DNA of 64,000 nt, from NCBI RefSeq assembly GCF_029227915.1, contig NC_079876.1, forward strand, positions 8,868,001-8,932,000, written 5' to 3'. The translations under genes and the position numbers were made by a program. The notes below the pieces were generated by a model. It saw only the letters and a list, made by a program, of their open reading frames with translations, had not been told where the DNA came from and searched no databases. Shown here in pieces: positions 10,929 through 22,110 of the stretch (position 1 is its first letter; each line of letters starts with the position of its first letter). This DNA is from Hydractinia symbiolongicarpus. Lineage: Eukaryota; Cnidaria; Hydrozoa; Anthoathecata; Hydractiniidae.

Positions 10929-12132
10929 ATGAGACGCTGAATAAAAGAAGTTTAATCGCCGGCAAACGAAAACCTGCGATTTCCCGTAAATCCCGTACTC
11001 TGCCCGTATAGTCAAAAGTATACAAAGAAAATACCCAGGGAGTAAACTCATTTCCTAAACGATTTCTTAATTTATTATTTCACCACTAAAACGAATGAGA
11101 CTTGTAGTTTTTAAGAATGTTTTCATTTTTGATGAGACGCTGAATAAAAGCAGTTTAATCGCCGGCAAACGAAAACCCGCGATTTCCCGTAAATCCCGGG
11201 CTTGGCACGTATAGTCGAATGTATACAAAGAAAGTACCCAGTGAGTAAACTCATTTCCAGAACGATTATTTAAATTATTTTTTCACCACTAAAACGGATA
11301 AGACTTGTAGTTTTTAAAAATTTTTTCATTTTTGATGAGACGCTGAAAAAAAGAAGTTTAATCGCCGGCAAACGAAAACCCGCGATTTCACGTAAATCCC
11401 GGCTTGGCCCGTATAGTCAAAAGTATACAAAGAAAGTACCCAGGGAGTAAACTCATTTTCCGAACGATTTTTTAAATTATTTTTTCAGCACTAGAACGCA
11501 TGAGACTTGTAGTTTTCAAAAATGTTTTCATTTTTGATGAGACGCTGAATAAAAGCAGTTTAATCGCCGGCAAACGAAAACCTGCGATTTCCCTAAATCC
11601 CGGACTCGGCCCGTATAGTCAAAAGTATACAAAGAAAGTACCCAGGGAGTAAACTCATTTCCAGAACGATTTTTTAAATTATTTTTTCACCACTAAAACG
11701 CATAAGACATGTAGTTTTTAAAAATGTTTTCATATTTGATGGGACGATGAATAAAAGAAGTTTAATCGCCGGCAAACGAAAATCCGCGATTTCCCGTAAA
11801 TCCCGGACTCGGCCCGTATAGTCAAAAGTATACAAAGAAAGTACCCAGGGAGTAAACTCATTTCCCGAACGATTTTTTAAATTATTTTTTCACCACTAAA
11901 ACGCATGAGACTTGTAGTTTTCAAAAATGTTTTCATTTTTGATGAGACGCTTAATGAAAGAGGTTTAATCGCCGGCAAAAAAACTCCCGCGTTTTCTCGT
12001 AAATCCGGGGCTTGGCCCGTATAGTCGAATGTATACAAAGAAAGTACCCAGTGAGTAAACTCATTTTCCGAACGATTTTTTAAATTTTTTTTTCACCACT
12101 AAAACGCATGAGATTTGTAGTTTTCAAAAATG
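9725..12132. repeat. Tandem pair of a 6-monomer unit (1,204 bp)
   Basis: 9725-10928 and 10929-12132 align at a constant offset of 1,204 bp. Both contain, in order, CGTACTCTGCC, the GCTGAAAAAAAG monomer, TTTCCCTAAATC, CATATTTGATGGG and the GCAAAAAAACTCCCGCG monomer. The unit is 14 bp short of six 203-bp monomers. Twelve of the missing bases are the deletion at the junction. Confidence 0.8.
10921..10936. other. 12-bp deletion removing hairpin loop and 3' arm
   Basis: The usual CAAAAATG, then TTTT, then CATTTTTG, then ATGAGACG reads CAAAAATGATGAGACG here. The 12 lost bases are the TTTT loop plus CATTTTTG, with ATG repeated at both ends of the loss. It also marks the junction of the 6-monomer tandem pair. 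Confidence 0.8.
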
Positions 12133-12351
12133 TTTTCATTTTTGATGAGACGCTTAATGAAAGAGGTTTAATCGCGGGAAAACGAAAACCCGCGATTTCC
12201 CGTAAATCCCGGGCTTGGCCCGTATAGTCGAATGTATACAAAGAAAGTACCCTGTGAGTACACTCATTGCCAGAACGATTTTTTAAATTATTTTTTCACC
12301 ACTAAAACGCATGAGACTTGTAGTTTTCAAAAATGTTTTCATTTTTGATGA

Positions 12352-13790
12352 GACGCTGAATAAAAGCAGTTTAATCGCCGGCAAACGAAAACCTGCGATT
12401 TCCCTAAAACCCGGACTCGGCCCGTATAGTCAAAAGTATACAAAGAAAGTACCCAGGGAGTAAACTCATTTCCAGAACGATTTTTTAAATTATTTTTTCA
12501 CCACTAAAACGCATAAGACATGTAGTTTTTAAAAATGTTTTCATATTTGATGGGACGATGAATAAAAGAAGTTTAATCGCCGGCAAACGAAAATCCGCGA
12601 TTTCCCGTAAATCCCGGACTCGGCCCGTATAGTCAAAAGTATACAAAGAAAGTACCCAGGGAGTAAACTCATTTCCCGAACGATTTTTTAAATTATTTTT
12701 TCACCACTAAAACGCATGAGACTTGTAGTTTTCAAAAATGTTTTCATTTTTGATGAGACGCTTAATGAAAGAGGTTTAATCGCCGGCAAAAAAACTCCCG
12801 CGTTTTCTCGTAAATCCGGGGCTTGGCCCGTATAGTCGAATGTATACAAAGAAAGTACCCAGGGAGTAAACTCATTTTCCGAACGATTTTTTAAATTTTT
12901 TTTTCACCACTAAAACGCATGAGACTTGTAGTTTTCAAAAATGTTTTCATTTTTGATGAGACGCTGAATAAAAGAAGTTTAATCGCCGGCAAACGAAAAC
13001 CTGCGATTTCCCGTAAATCCCGTACTCTGCCCGTATAGTCAAAAGTATACAAAGAAAGTACCCAGGGAGTAAACTCATTTCCTAAACGATTTCTTAATTT
13101 ATTATTTCACCACTAAAACGAATGAGACTTGTAGTTTTTAAGAATGTTTTCATTTTTGATGAGACGCTGAATAAAAGCAGTTTAATCGCCGGCAAACGAA
13201 AACCCGCGATTTCCCGTAAATCCCGGGCTTGGCACGTATAGTCGAATGTATACAAAGAAAGTACCCAGTGAGTAAACTCATTTCCAGAACGATTATTTAA
13301 ATTATTTTTTCACCACTAAAACGCATAAGACTTGTAGTTTTTAAAAATGTTTTCATTTTTGATGAGACGCTGAAAAAAAGAAGTTTAATCGCCGGCAAAC
13401 GAAAACCCGCGATTTCCCGTAAATCCCGGCTTGGCCCGTATAGTCAAAAGTATACAAAGAAAGTACCCAGGGAGTAAACTCATTTTCCGAACGATTTTTT
13501 AAATTATTTTTTCAGCACTAGAACGCACGAGACTTGTAGTTTTCAAAAATGTTTTCATATTTGATGGGACGATGAATAAAAGAAGTTTAATCGCCGGCAA
13601 ACGAAAATCCGCGATTTCCCGTAAATCCCGGACTCGGCCCGTATAGTCAAAAGTATACAAAGAAAGTACCCAGGGAGTAAACTCATTTCCCGAACGATTT
13701 TTTAAATTATTTTTTCACCACTAAAACGCATGAGACTTGTAGTTTTCAAAAATGTTTTCATTTTTGATGAGACGCTTAATGAAAGAGGTT
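12352..13790. repeat. Further truncated copies of the 6-monomer unit
   Basis: 12352 to about 12921 matches 11541 to about 12110 (offset 811, four monomers). From 12951 the CGTACTCTGCC monomer returns (13022, offset 2,027 from 10995). At about 13551 the sequence jumps straight to CATATTTGATGGG, skipping the TTTCCCTAAATC monomer. This reads as successive unequal exchanges within one small cluster. Confidence 0.65.
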
Positions 13791-14721
13791 TAATCGCGGG
13801 AAAACGAAAACCCGCGATTTCCCGTAAATCCCGGGCTTGGCCCGTATAGTCGAATGTATACAAAGAAAGTACCCTGTGAGTACACTCATTGCCAGAACGA
13901 TTTTTTAAATTATTTTTTCACCACTAAAACGCATGAGACTTGTAGTTTTCAAAAATGTTTTCATTTTTGATAAAACGCTTAATGAAAGAGGTTTAATCGC
14001 CGGCAAACGAAATCCCGCGTTTTCCCGTAAATCTGGGGCTTGGCCCGTATAGTCGAATGTATACAAAGAAAGTACCCAGGGAGTAAACTCATTTCCCGAA
14101 CGATTTTTTAATTTTTTTTTTCACCACTAAAACGCATGAGACTTGTAGTTTTCAAAAATGTTTTCATTTTTGATGAGACGCTTAATGAAAGAGGTTTAAT
14201 CGCGAGAAAACGAAAACCCGCGATTTCCCGTAAATCACGGGCTTGGCCCGTATAGTCGAATGTATACAAAGAAAGTACCCTGTGAGTAAACTCATTTCCA
14301 GAACGATTTTTTAAATTATTTTTTCACCACTAAAACGCATAAGACATTTAGTTTTTAAAAATGTTTTCATTTTTGATGAGAATCTGAATAAAAGAAGTTT
14401 AATCGCGGGCAAACGAAAACCCGCGATTTCCCGTAAATCCCGGCTTGGCCCGTATAGTCAAAAGTATACAAAGAAAGTATCCAGGGAGTAAACTCATTTC
14501 CCGAACGATTTTTTAAATTACTTTTTCACCACTAAAACGCATGAGACTTGTAGTTTTTAAAAATGTTTTCATTTTTGATGAGACGCTGAATAAAAGAAGT
14601 TTAATCACCGGCAAACGAAAACCTGCGATTTCCCGTAAATCCTGGACTCGGCCCGTATAGTCAAAAGTATACAAAGAAAGTACCCAGGGAGTAAACTCAT
14701 TTCCCAAACGATTTTTTAAAT
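13721..14721. repeat. Segmental block B, copy 2 (about 5 monomers)
   Basis: This is the second copy of the block at 6030-7030, with GATAAAACGCTTAATG at 13970, GAATCTGAATAAAAG at about 14380 and GTATCCAGG at about 14478. It differs by a few substitutions, such as CGCGAGAAAACG at about 14201, so it is not recent. Confidence 0.75.
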
Positions 14722-15799
14722 TATTATTTCAACACTAAAACGCATGAGACTTGTAGTTTTCAAGAATGTTTTCATTTTTGATGAGACGCTGAATAAAAGC
14801 AGTTTAATCGCCGGCAAACGAAAACCTGCGATTTCCCTAAATCCCGGACTCGGCCCGTATAGTCAAAAGTATACAAAGAAAGTACCCAGGGAGTAAACTT
14901 ATTTCCCGAACGATTTTTCATATTACTTTTTTACCACTAAACGCATGAGACTTGTAGTTTTCAAAAATATTTTCATATTTGATGGGACGATGAATAAAAG
15001 AAGTTTAATCGCCGGCAAACGAAAATCCGCGATTTCTCGTAAATCCCGGACTCGGCCCGTATAGTCAAAAGTATACAAAGAAAGTACCCAGGGAGTAAAC
15101 TCATTTCCCGAACGATTTTTTAAATTATTTTTTCACCACTAAAACGCATGAGACTTGTAGTTTTCAAAAATGTTTTCATTTTTGATGAGACGCTTAATGA
15201 AAGAGGTTTAATCGCGGGAAAACGAAAACCCGCGATTTCCCGTAAATCCCGGGCTTGGCCCGTATAGTCGAATGTATACAAAGAAAGTACCCTGTGAGTA
15301 CACTCATTTCCAGAACGATTTTTTAAATTATTTTTTCACCACTAAAACGCATGAGACTTGTAGTTTTCAAAAATGTTTTCATTTTTGATGAGACGCTTAA
15401 TGAAAGAGGTTTAATCGCCGGCAAACGAAATCCTGCGTTTTCCCGTAAATCCCGGGCTTGGCCCGTATAGTCGAATGTATACAAAGAAAGTACCCAGGGA
15501 GTAAACTCATTTCCCGAACGATTTTTTAAAATTTTTTTTCACCACTAAAACGCATGAGACTTGTAGTTTTCAAAAATGTTTTCATTTTTGATGAGACGCT
15601 TAATGAAAGAGGTTTAATCGCGGGAAAACGAAAACCGGCGATTTCCCGTAAATCCCGGGCTTGGCCCGTATAGTCGAATGTATACAAAGAAAGTACCCTG
15701 TGAGTAAACTCATTTCCAAAACGATTTTTTAAATTATCTTTTCACCACTAAAACGCTTGAGACTTGTAGTTTTCAAAAATGTTTTCATTTTTGATAAGA

Positions 15800-17130
15800 C
15801 GCTGAATAAAAGAAGTTTAATCGCCGGCAAACGAAAACCTGCGATTTCCCGTAAATCCCGGACTCGGCCCGTATAGTCAAAAGTATACAAAGAAAGTACC
15901 CGGGGTGTAAACTCATTTCCCGAACGATTTTTTAAATTATTAATTCACCACTAAAACGCATGAGACTTGTAGTTTTCAAAAATGTTTTCATTTTTGATGA
16001 GACGCTGAATAAAAGAAGTTTAATCGCCGGCAAACGAAAACTTGCGATTTCCCGTAAATCCCGGACTCGGCCCGTATAGTCAAAAGTATACAAAGAGAGT
16101 ACCCAGGGTGTAAACTCATTTCCCGAACGATTTTTTAAATTATTTTTTCACCACTAAAACGCATGAGACTTGTAGTTTTCAAAAATGTTTTCATTTTTGA
16201 TGAGACGCTGAATAAAAGAAGTTTAATCGCCTGCAAACGAAAACCTGCAATTTCCCGTAAATCGCGGACTCGGCCCGTATAGTCAAAAGTATACAAGGAA
16301 AGTACCCAGGGAGTAAACTAATTTCCCAAACGATTTTTTAAATTATTATTTCACCACTAAAGCCCGTGAGACTTGTAGTTTTTAAAAATGTTTTCATTTT
16401 TGATGAGACGCTGAATAAAAGAAGTTTAATCGCCGGCAAACGAATACCCGCGATTTCCCGTAAATCCCAGACTCGGCCCGTATAGTCAAAAGTATACAAA
16501 GAAAGTACCCAGGGAGTAAACTCATTTCCCAAACGATTTTTTAAATTATTATTTCACCAATAAAGCCCATGAGACTTGTATTTTTTAAAAATGTTTTCAT
16601 TTTTGATGAGACGCTGAATAAAAGAAGTTGAATCGCCGGCAAACGAAAACCCGCGATTTCCCGTAAATCCCGGACTCGGCCCGTATAGTCAAAAGTATAC
16701 AAGGAAAGTACCCAGTGAGTAAACTCATTTCCTGAACGATTTTTTAAATTATTTTTTCACCACTAAAACGCATGAGACTTTTAGTTTTCAGAAATGTTTT
16801 CATTTTTGATGAGACGCTTAATGAAAGTGGTTTAATCGCCGGCAAACGAAAACCTGCGATTTCCCGTAAATGCCGGGCTTGGCCGTATAGTCAAAAGTAT
16901 ACAAAGAAAGTACCCTGTGAGTAAACTCATTTCCAAAACGATTTTTTAAATTATCTTTTCACCACTAAAACGCTTGAGACTTGTAGTTTTCAAAAATGTT
17001 TTCATTTTTGATGAGACGCTAAATAAAAAAAGTTTAATCGCCGGCAAACGAAAACCCGCCATTTCCCGTAAACCCCGGACTCGGCCCGCATAGTCAAAAG
17101 TATACAAAGAAAGTACCAAAGGGTGTAAAC
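15800..17130. repeat. Block C, copy 1: start of right-type subtypes
   Basis: This block matches 37922-39252 (offset 22,122) and 61849-63179 (offset 46,049). Shared markers are GCGATTTCCCG after AACTT (about 16045), TGCAATTTCCCG followed by AAATCGCGG (about 16250), CACTAAAGCCCGTGAG (16360), AACGAATACCCGCG (16440) and CTTGGCCGTATAG with one C missing (16880). Here the TTAATGAAAGTGG and CTAAATAAA types first appear. It differs from the later copies at scattered bases, for example GAAGTTGAATCG against GAAGTTTATTCG. Confidence 0.75.
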
Positions 17131-18869
17131 TCATTTCCCGAACGATTTTTTAAATTATTATTTCACCACTAAAACGCATGAGACTTGTAGTTTTCAAAAA
17201 TGTTTTCATTTTTGATGAGACGCTGAATAAAAGAAGTTTAATCGCCGGCAAACGAAAACCTGCGATTTCCCGTAAATCCCGGACTCGGCCCGTATAGTCA
17301 AAAGTATACAAAGAAAGTACCCGGGGTGTAAACTCATTTCCCAAACGATTTTTTAAATTATTAATTCACCACTAAAGCCCATGAGTCTTGTAGTTTTTAA
17401 AAATGTTTTCGTTTTTGATGAGACGCTGAATAAAAGAAGTTTAATCGCCGGCAAACGAAAACCCGCGATTTCCCGTAAATCCCGGACTCGGCCCGTGTAG
17501 TCAAAAGTATACAAGAAAAGTACCCAGTGAGTAAACTCATTTCCCGAACGAATTTTTAAATTAGTTTTTCACCACTAAAACGCATGAGACTTGTAGTTTT
17601 CAAAAATGTTTTCATTTTTGATGAGACGCTGAATAAAAGAAGTTTAATCGCCGGCAAACGAAAACCTGCGATTTCCCGTAAATCCCGGACTCGGCCCGTA
17701 TAGTCAAAAGTATACAAAGAGAGTACCCAGGGTGTAAACTCATTTCCCGAACGATTTTTTAAATTATTTTTTCACCACTAAAACGCATGAGACTTGTAGT
17801 TTTCAAAAATGTTTTCATTTTTGATGAGACGCTGAATAAAAGAAGTTTAATCGCCTGCAAACGAAAACCTGCGATTTCCCGTAAATCCCGGACTCGGCCC
17901 GTATAGTCAAAAGTATACAAAGAAAGTACCCAGGGAGTAAACTCATTTCCCAAACGATTTTTTAAATTATTATTTCACCAATAAAGCCCATGAGACTTGT
18001 AGTTTTTAAAAATGTTTTCATTTTTGATGAGACGATGAAAAAAAGAAGTTTAATCGCCGGCAAACGAAAACCCGCGATTTGCCGTAAATCCCGGACTCGG
18101 CCGGTATAGTCAAAAGTATACAAGGAAAGTACCCAGTGAGTAAATTCATTTCCTTGAAGATTTTTTAAATTATTTTTTCACCACTAAAACGCATGAGACT
18201 TGTTGTTTTCAGAAATGTTTTCATTTTTGATGAGACGCTTAATGAAAGTGGTTTAATCGCCGGCAAACGAAAACCTGCGATTTCCCGTAAATCCCGGGCT
18301 TGGCCCGTATAGACGAATGTATACAAAGAAAGTACCCTGTGAGTAAACTCAGTTCCAAAACGATTTTTTAAATTATCTTTTCACCACTAAAACGCTTGAG
18401 ACTTGTAGTTTTCAAAAATGTTTTCATTTTTGATGAGACGCTAAATAAAAGAAGTTTAATCGCCGGCAAACGAAAACCCGCCATTTCCCGTAAACCCCGG
18501 ACTCGGCCGGCATAGTCAAAAGTATACAAAGAAATTACCCAGGGTGTAAACTCATTTCCCGAACGATTTTTTAAATTATTATTTCACCACTAAAACGCAT
18601 GAGACTTGTAGTTTTCAAAAATGTTTTCATTTTTGATGAGACGCTGAATAAAAGAAGTTTAATCGCCGGCAAATGAAAACCTGCGATTTCCCGTATATCC
18701 CGGACTCGGCCCGTATAGTCAAAAGTATACAAAGAAAGTACCCTGTGAGTAAACTCATTTCCAAAACGATTTTTTAAATTATCTTTTCACCACTAAAACG
18801 CTTGAGACTTGTAGTTTTCAAAAATGTTTTCATTTTTGATGAGACGCTAAATAAAAGAAGTTTAATCGC

Positions 18870-21800
18870 CGGCAAACGAAAACCCGCCATTTCCCGTAAA
18901 TCCCGGACTCAGCCCGCATAGTCAAAAGTATACAAAGAAAGTACCCAGGGTGTAAACTCATTTCTCGAACGATTTTTTAAATTATTATTTCACCACTAAA
19001 GCCCATGAGACTTGTAGTTTTTAAAAATGTTTTCATTTTTGATGAGACGCTGAATAAAAGAAGTTTAATCGCCGGCAAACGAAAACCCGCGATTTCCCGT
19101 AAATCCCGGACTCGGCCCGTATAGTCAAAAGTATACAAGAAAAGTACCCAGTGTGTAAACTTATTTCCCGAACGAATTTTTAAATTAGTTTTTCACCACT
19201 AAAACGCATGAGACTTGTAGTTTTCAAAAATGTTTTCATTTTTGATGAGACGCTGAATAAAAGAAGTTTAATCGCCGGCAAACGAAAACCTGCGATTTCC
19301 CGTAAATCCCGGACTCGGCTTGTATAGTCAAAAGTATACAAAGAGAGTACCCAGGGTGTAAACTCATTTCCCGAACGATTTTTTAAATTATTTTTTCACC
19401 ACTAAAACGCATGAGACTTGTAGTTTTCAAAAATGTTTTCATTTTTGATGAGACGCTGAATAAAAGAATTTTAATCGCCTGCAAACGAAAACCTGCGATT
19501 TCCCGTAAATCCCGGACTCGGCCCGTATAGTCAAAAGTATACAAAGAAAGTACCCAGGGAGTAAACTCATTTCCCAAACGATTTTTTAAATTATTATTTC
19601 ACCAATAAAGCCCATGAGACTTGTAGTTTTTAAAAATGTTTTCATTTTTGATGAGACGATGAATAAAAGAAGTTTAATCGCCGGCAAACGAAAACCCGCG
19701 ATTTCCCGTAAATCCCGGACTCGGCCCGTATAGTCAAAAGTATACAAGGAAAGTACCCAGTGAGTAAACTTCTTTCCTGAACGATTTTTTAAATTATTTT
19801 TTCACCACTAAAACGCATGAGACTTGTAGTTTTAGAAATGTTTTCATTTTTGATGAGACGCTTAATGAAAGTGGTTTAATCGCCGGCAAACGAAAACCTG
19901 CGATTTCCTGTAAATCCCGGGCTTGGCCCGTATAGACGAATGTATACAAAGAAAGTACCCAGGGTGTAAACTCATTTCCCGAACGATTTTTTAAATTATT
20001 ATTTCACCACTAAAACGCATGAGACTTGTAGTTTTCAAAAATGTTTTCATTTTTAATGAGACGCTGAATAAAAGAAGTTTAATCGCCGGCAAACGAAAAC
20101 CTGCGATTTCCCGTAAATCCCGGACTCGGCCCGTATAGTCAAAAGTATACAAAGAAAGTACCCTGTGAGTAAACTCATTTCCAAAACGATTTTTTAAATT
20201 ATCTTTTCACCACTAAAACGCTTGAGACTTGTAGTTTTCAAAAATGTTTTCATTTTTGATGAGACGCTAAATAAAAGAAGTTTAATCGCCGGCAAACGAA
20301 AACCCGCCATTTCCCGTAAACCCCGGACTCGGATCGCATAGTCAAAAGTATACAAAGAAAGTACCCAGGGTGTAAACTCATTTCCCGAACGATTTTTTAA
20401 ATTATTATTTCACCACTAAAACGCATGAGACTTGTAGTTTTCAAAAATGTTTTCATTTTTGATGAGACGCTGAATAAAAGAAGTTTAATCGCCGGCAAAC
20501 GAAAACCTGCGATTTCCCGTAAATCCCGGACTCGGCCCGTATAGTCAAAAGTATACAAAGAAAGTACCCGGGGTGTAAACTCATTTCCTGAACGATTTTT
20601 TAAATTATTAATTCACAACTAAAGCCCATGAGACTTGTAGTTTTTAAAAATGTTTTCATTTTTGATGAGACGCTGAATAAAAGAAGTTTAATCGCCGGCA
20701 AACGAAAACCCTCGATTTCCCGTAAATCCCGGACTCGGCCCGTATAGTCAAAAGTATACAAGAAAAGTACCCAGTGAGTAAACTCATTTCCCGAACGAAT
20801 TTTTAAATTAGTTTTTCACCACTAAAACGCATGAGACTTGCAGTTTACAAAAATGTTTTCATTTTTGATGAGACGCTGAATAAAAGAAGTTTAATTGCCG
20901 GCAAACGAAAACCTGCGATTTCCCGTAAATCCCGGACTCGGCCCGTATAGTCAAAAGTATACAAAGAGAGTACCCAGGGTGTAAACTCATTTCCCGAACG
21001 ATTTTTTAAATTATTTTTTCACCACTAAAACGCATGAGACTTGTAGTTTTAAAAAATGTTTTCATTTTTGATGAGACGCTGAATAAAACAAGTTTAATCG
21101 CCTGCAAACGAAAACCTGCGATTTCCCGTAAATCCCGGACTCGGCCCGTATAGTTAAAAGTATACAAAGAAAGTACCCAGGGAGTAAACTCATTTCCCAA
21201 ACGATTTTTAAATTATTATTTCACCAATAAAGCCCATGAGACTTGTAGTTTTTAAAAATGTTTTCATTTTTGATGAGACGATGAATAAAAGAAGTTTAAT
21301 CGCCGGCAAACGAAAACCCGCGATTTCCCATAAATCCCGGACTCGGCCCGTATAGTCAAAAGTATACAAGAAAAGTACCCAGTGAGTAAACTCATTTCCC
21401 GAACGAATTTTTAAATTAGTTTTTCACCACTAAAACGCATGAGACTTGCAGTTTTCAAAAATGTTTTCATTTTTGATGAGACGCTTAATGAAAGTGGTTT
21501 AATCGCCGGCAAACGAAAACCTGCGATTTCCCGTAAATCCCGGACTCGGCCCGTATAGTCAAAAGTATACAAAGAGAGTACCCTGTGAGTAAACTCATTT
21601 CCAAAACGATTTTTTAAATTATCTTTTCACCACTAAAACGCTTGAGACTTGTAGTTTTCAAAAATGTTTTCATTTTTGATGAGACGCTAAATAAAAGAAG
21701 TTTAATCGCTGGCAAACGAAAACCCGCCATTTCCTGTAAACCCCGGACTCGGCCCGCATAGTCAAAAGTATACAAAGAAAGTACCCAGGGTGTAAACTCA

Positions 21801-22110
21801 TTTCCCGAACGATTTTTTAAATTATTATTTCACCACTAAAACGCATGAGACTTGTAGTTTTCAAAAATGTTTTCATTTTTGATGAGACGCTGAATAAAAG
21901 AAGTTTAATCGCCGGCAAACAAAAACCTGCGATTTCCCGTAAATCCCGGACTCGGCCCGTATAGTCAAAAGTATACAAAGAAAGTACCCTGTGAGTAAAC
22001 TCATTTCCAAAACGATTTTTTAAATTATCTTTTCACCACTAAAACGCTTGAGACTTGTAGTTTTCAAAAATGTTTTCATTTTTGATGAGACGCTAAATAA
22101 AAGGAGTTTA
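18870..22110. repeat. Block D, copy 1 (16 monomers)
   Basis: This block aligns with 26584-29824 at a constant offset of 7,714 bp, exactly 38 x 203. Rare markers are shared: TTTCTCGAACG (18961), AAACTTCTTTCCTG (19767), TAGTTTTAGAAATG with one base missing (about 19829), TTTTTAATGAGACG (20053), CGGATCGCATAG (20331) and CTTGCAGTTTACAAAAATG (20837). Part of it also resembles 45.2-47.2 kb. Confidence 0.8.

Larger units (their letters stand above)
1..15790. repeat. Left array section: older, more diverged monomer subtypes
   Basis: This section is marked by subtypes that are absent or nearly absent further right: AAAGCAGTTT, GCTTAATGAAAGAGG, GATGGGACGATG, GCTGAAAAAAAG, AAATCCCGGCTTGG, CGCATAAGAC and GCAAAAAAAC. 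Adjacent monomers differ more than in the 22-35 kb section. The CTAAATAAAAG and AATAAAGCCC types of the right side do not appear before about 16.5 kb. By the usual pattern for satellites this would be an older or flanking part of the array, but that is inference without the chromosome context. No gene is present. Confidence 0.75.
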
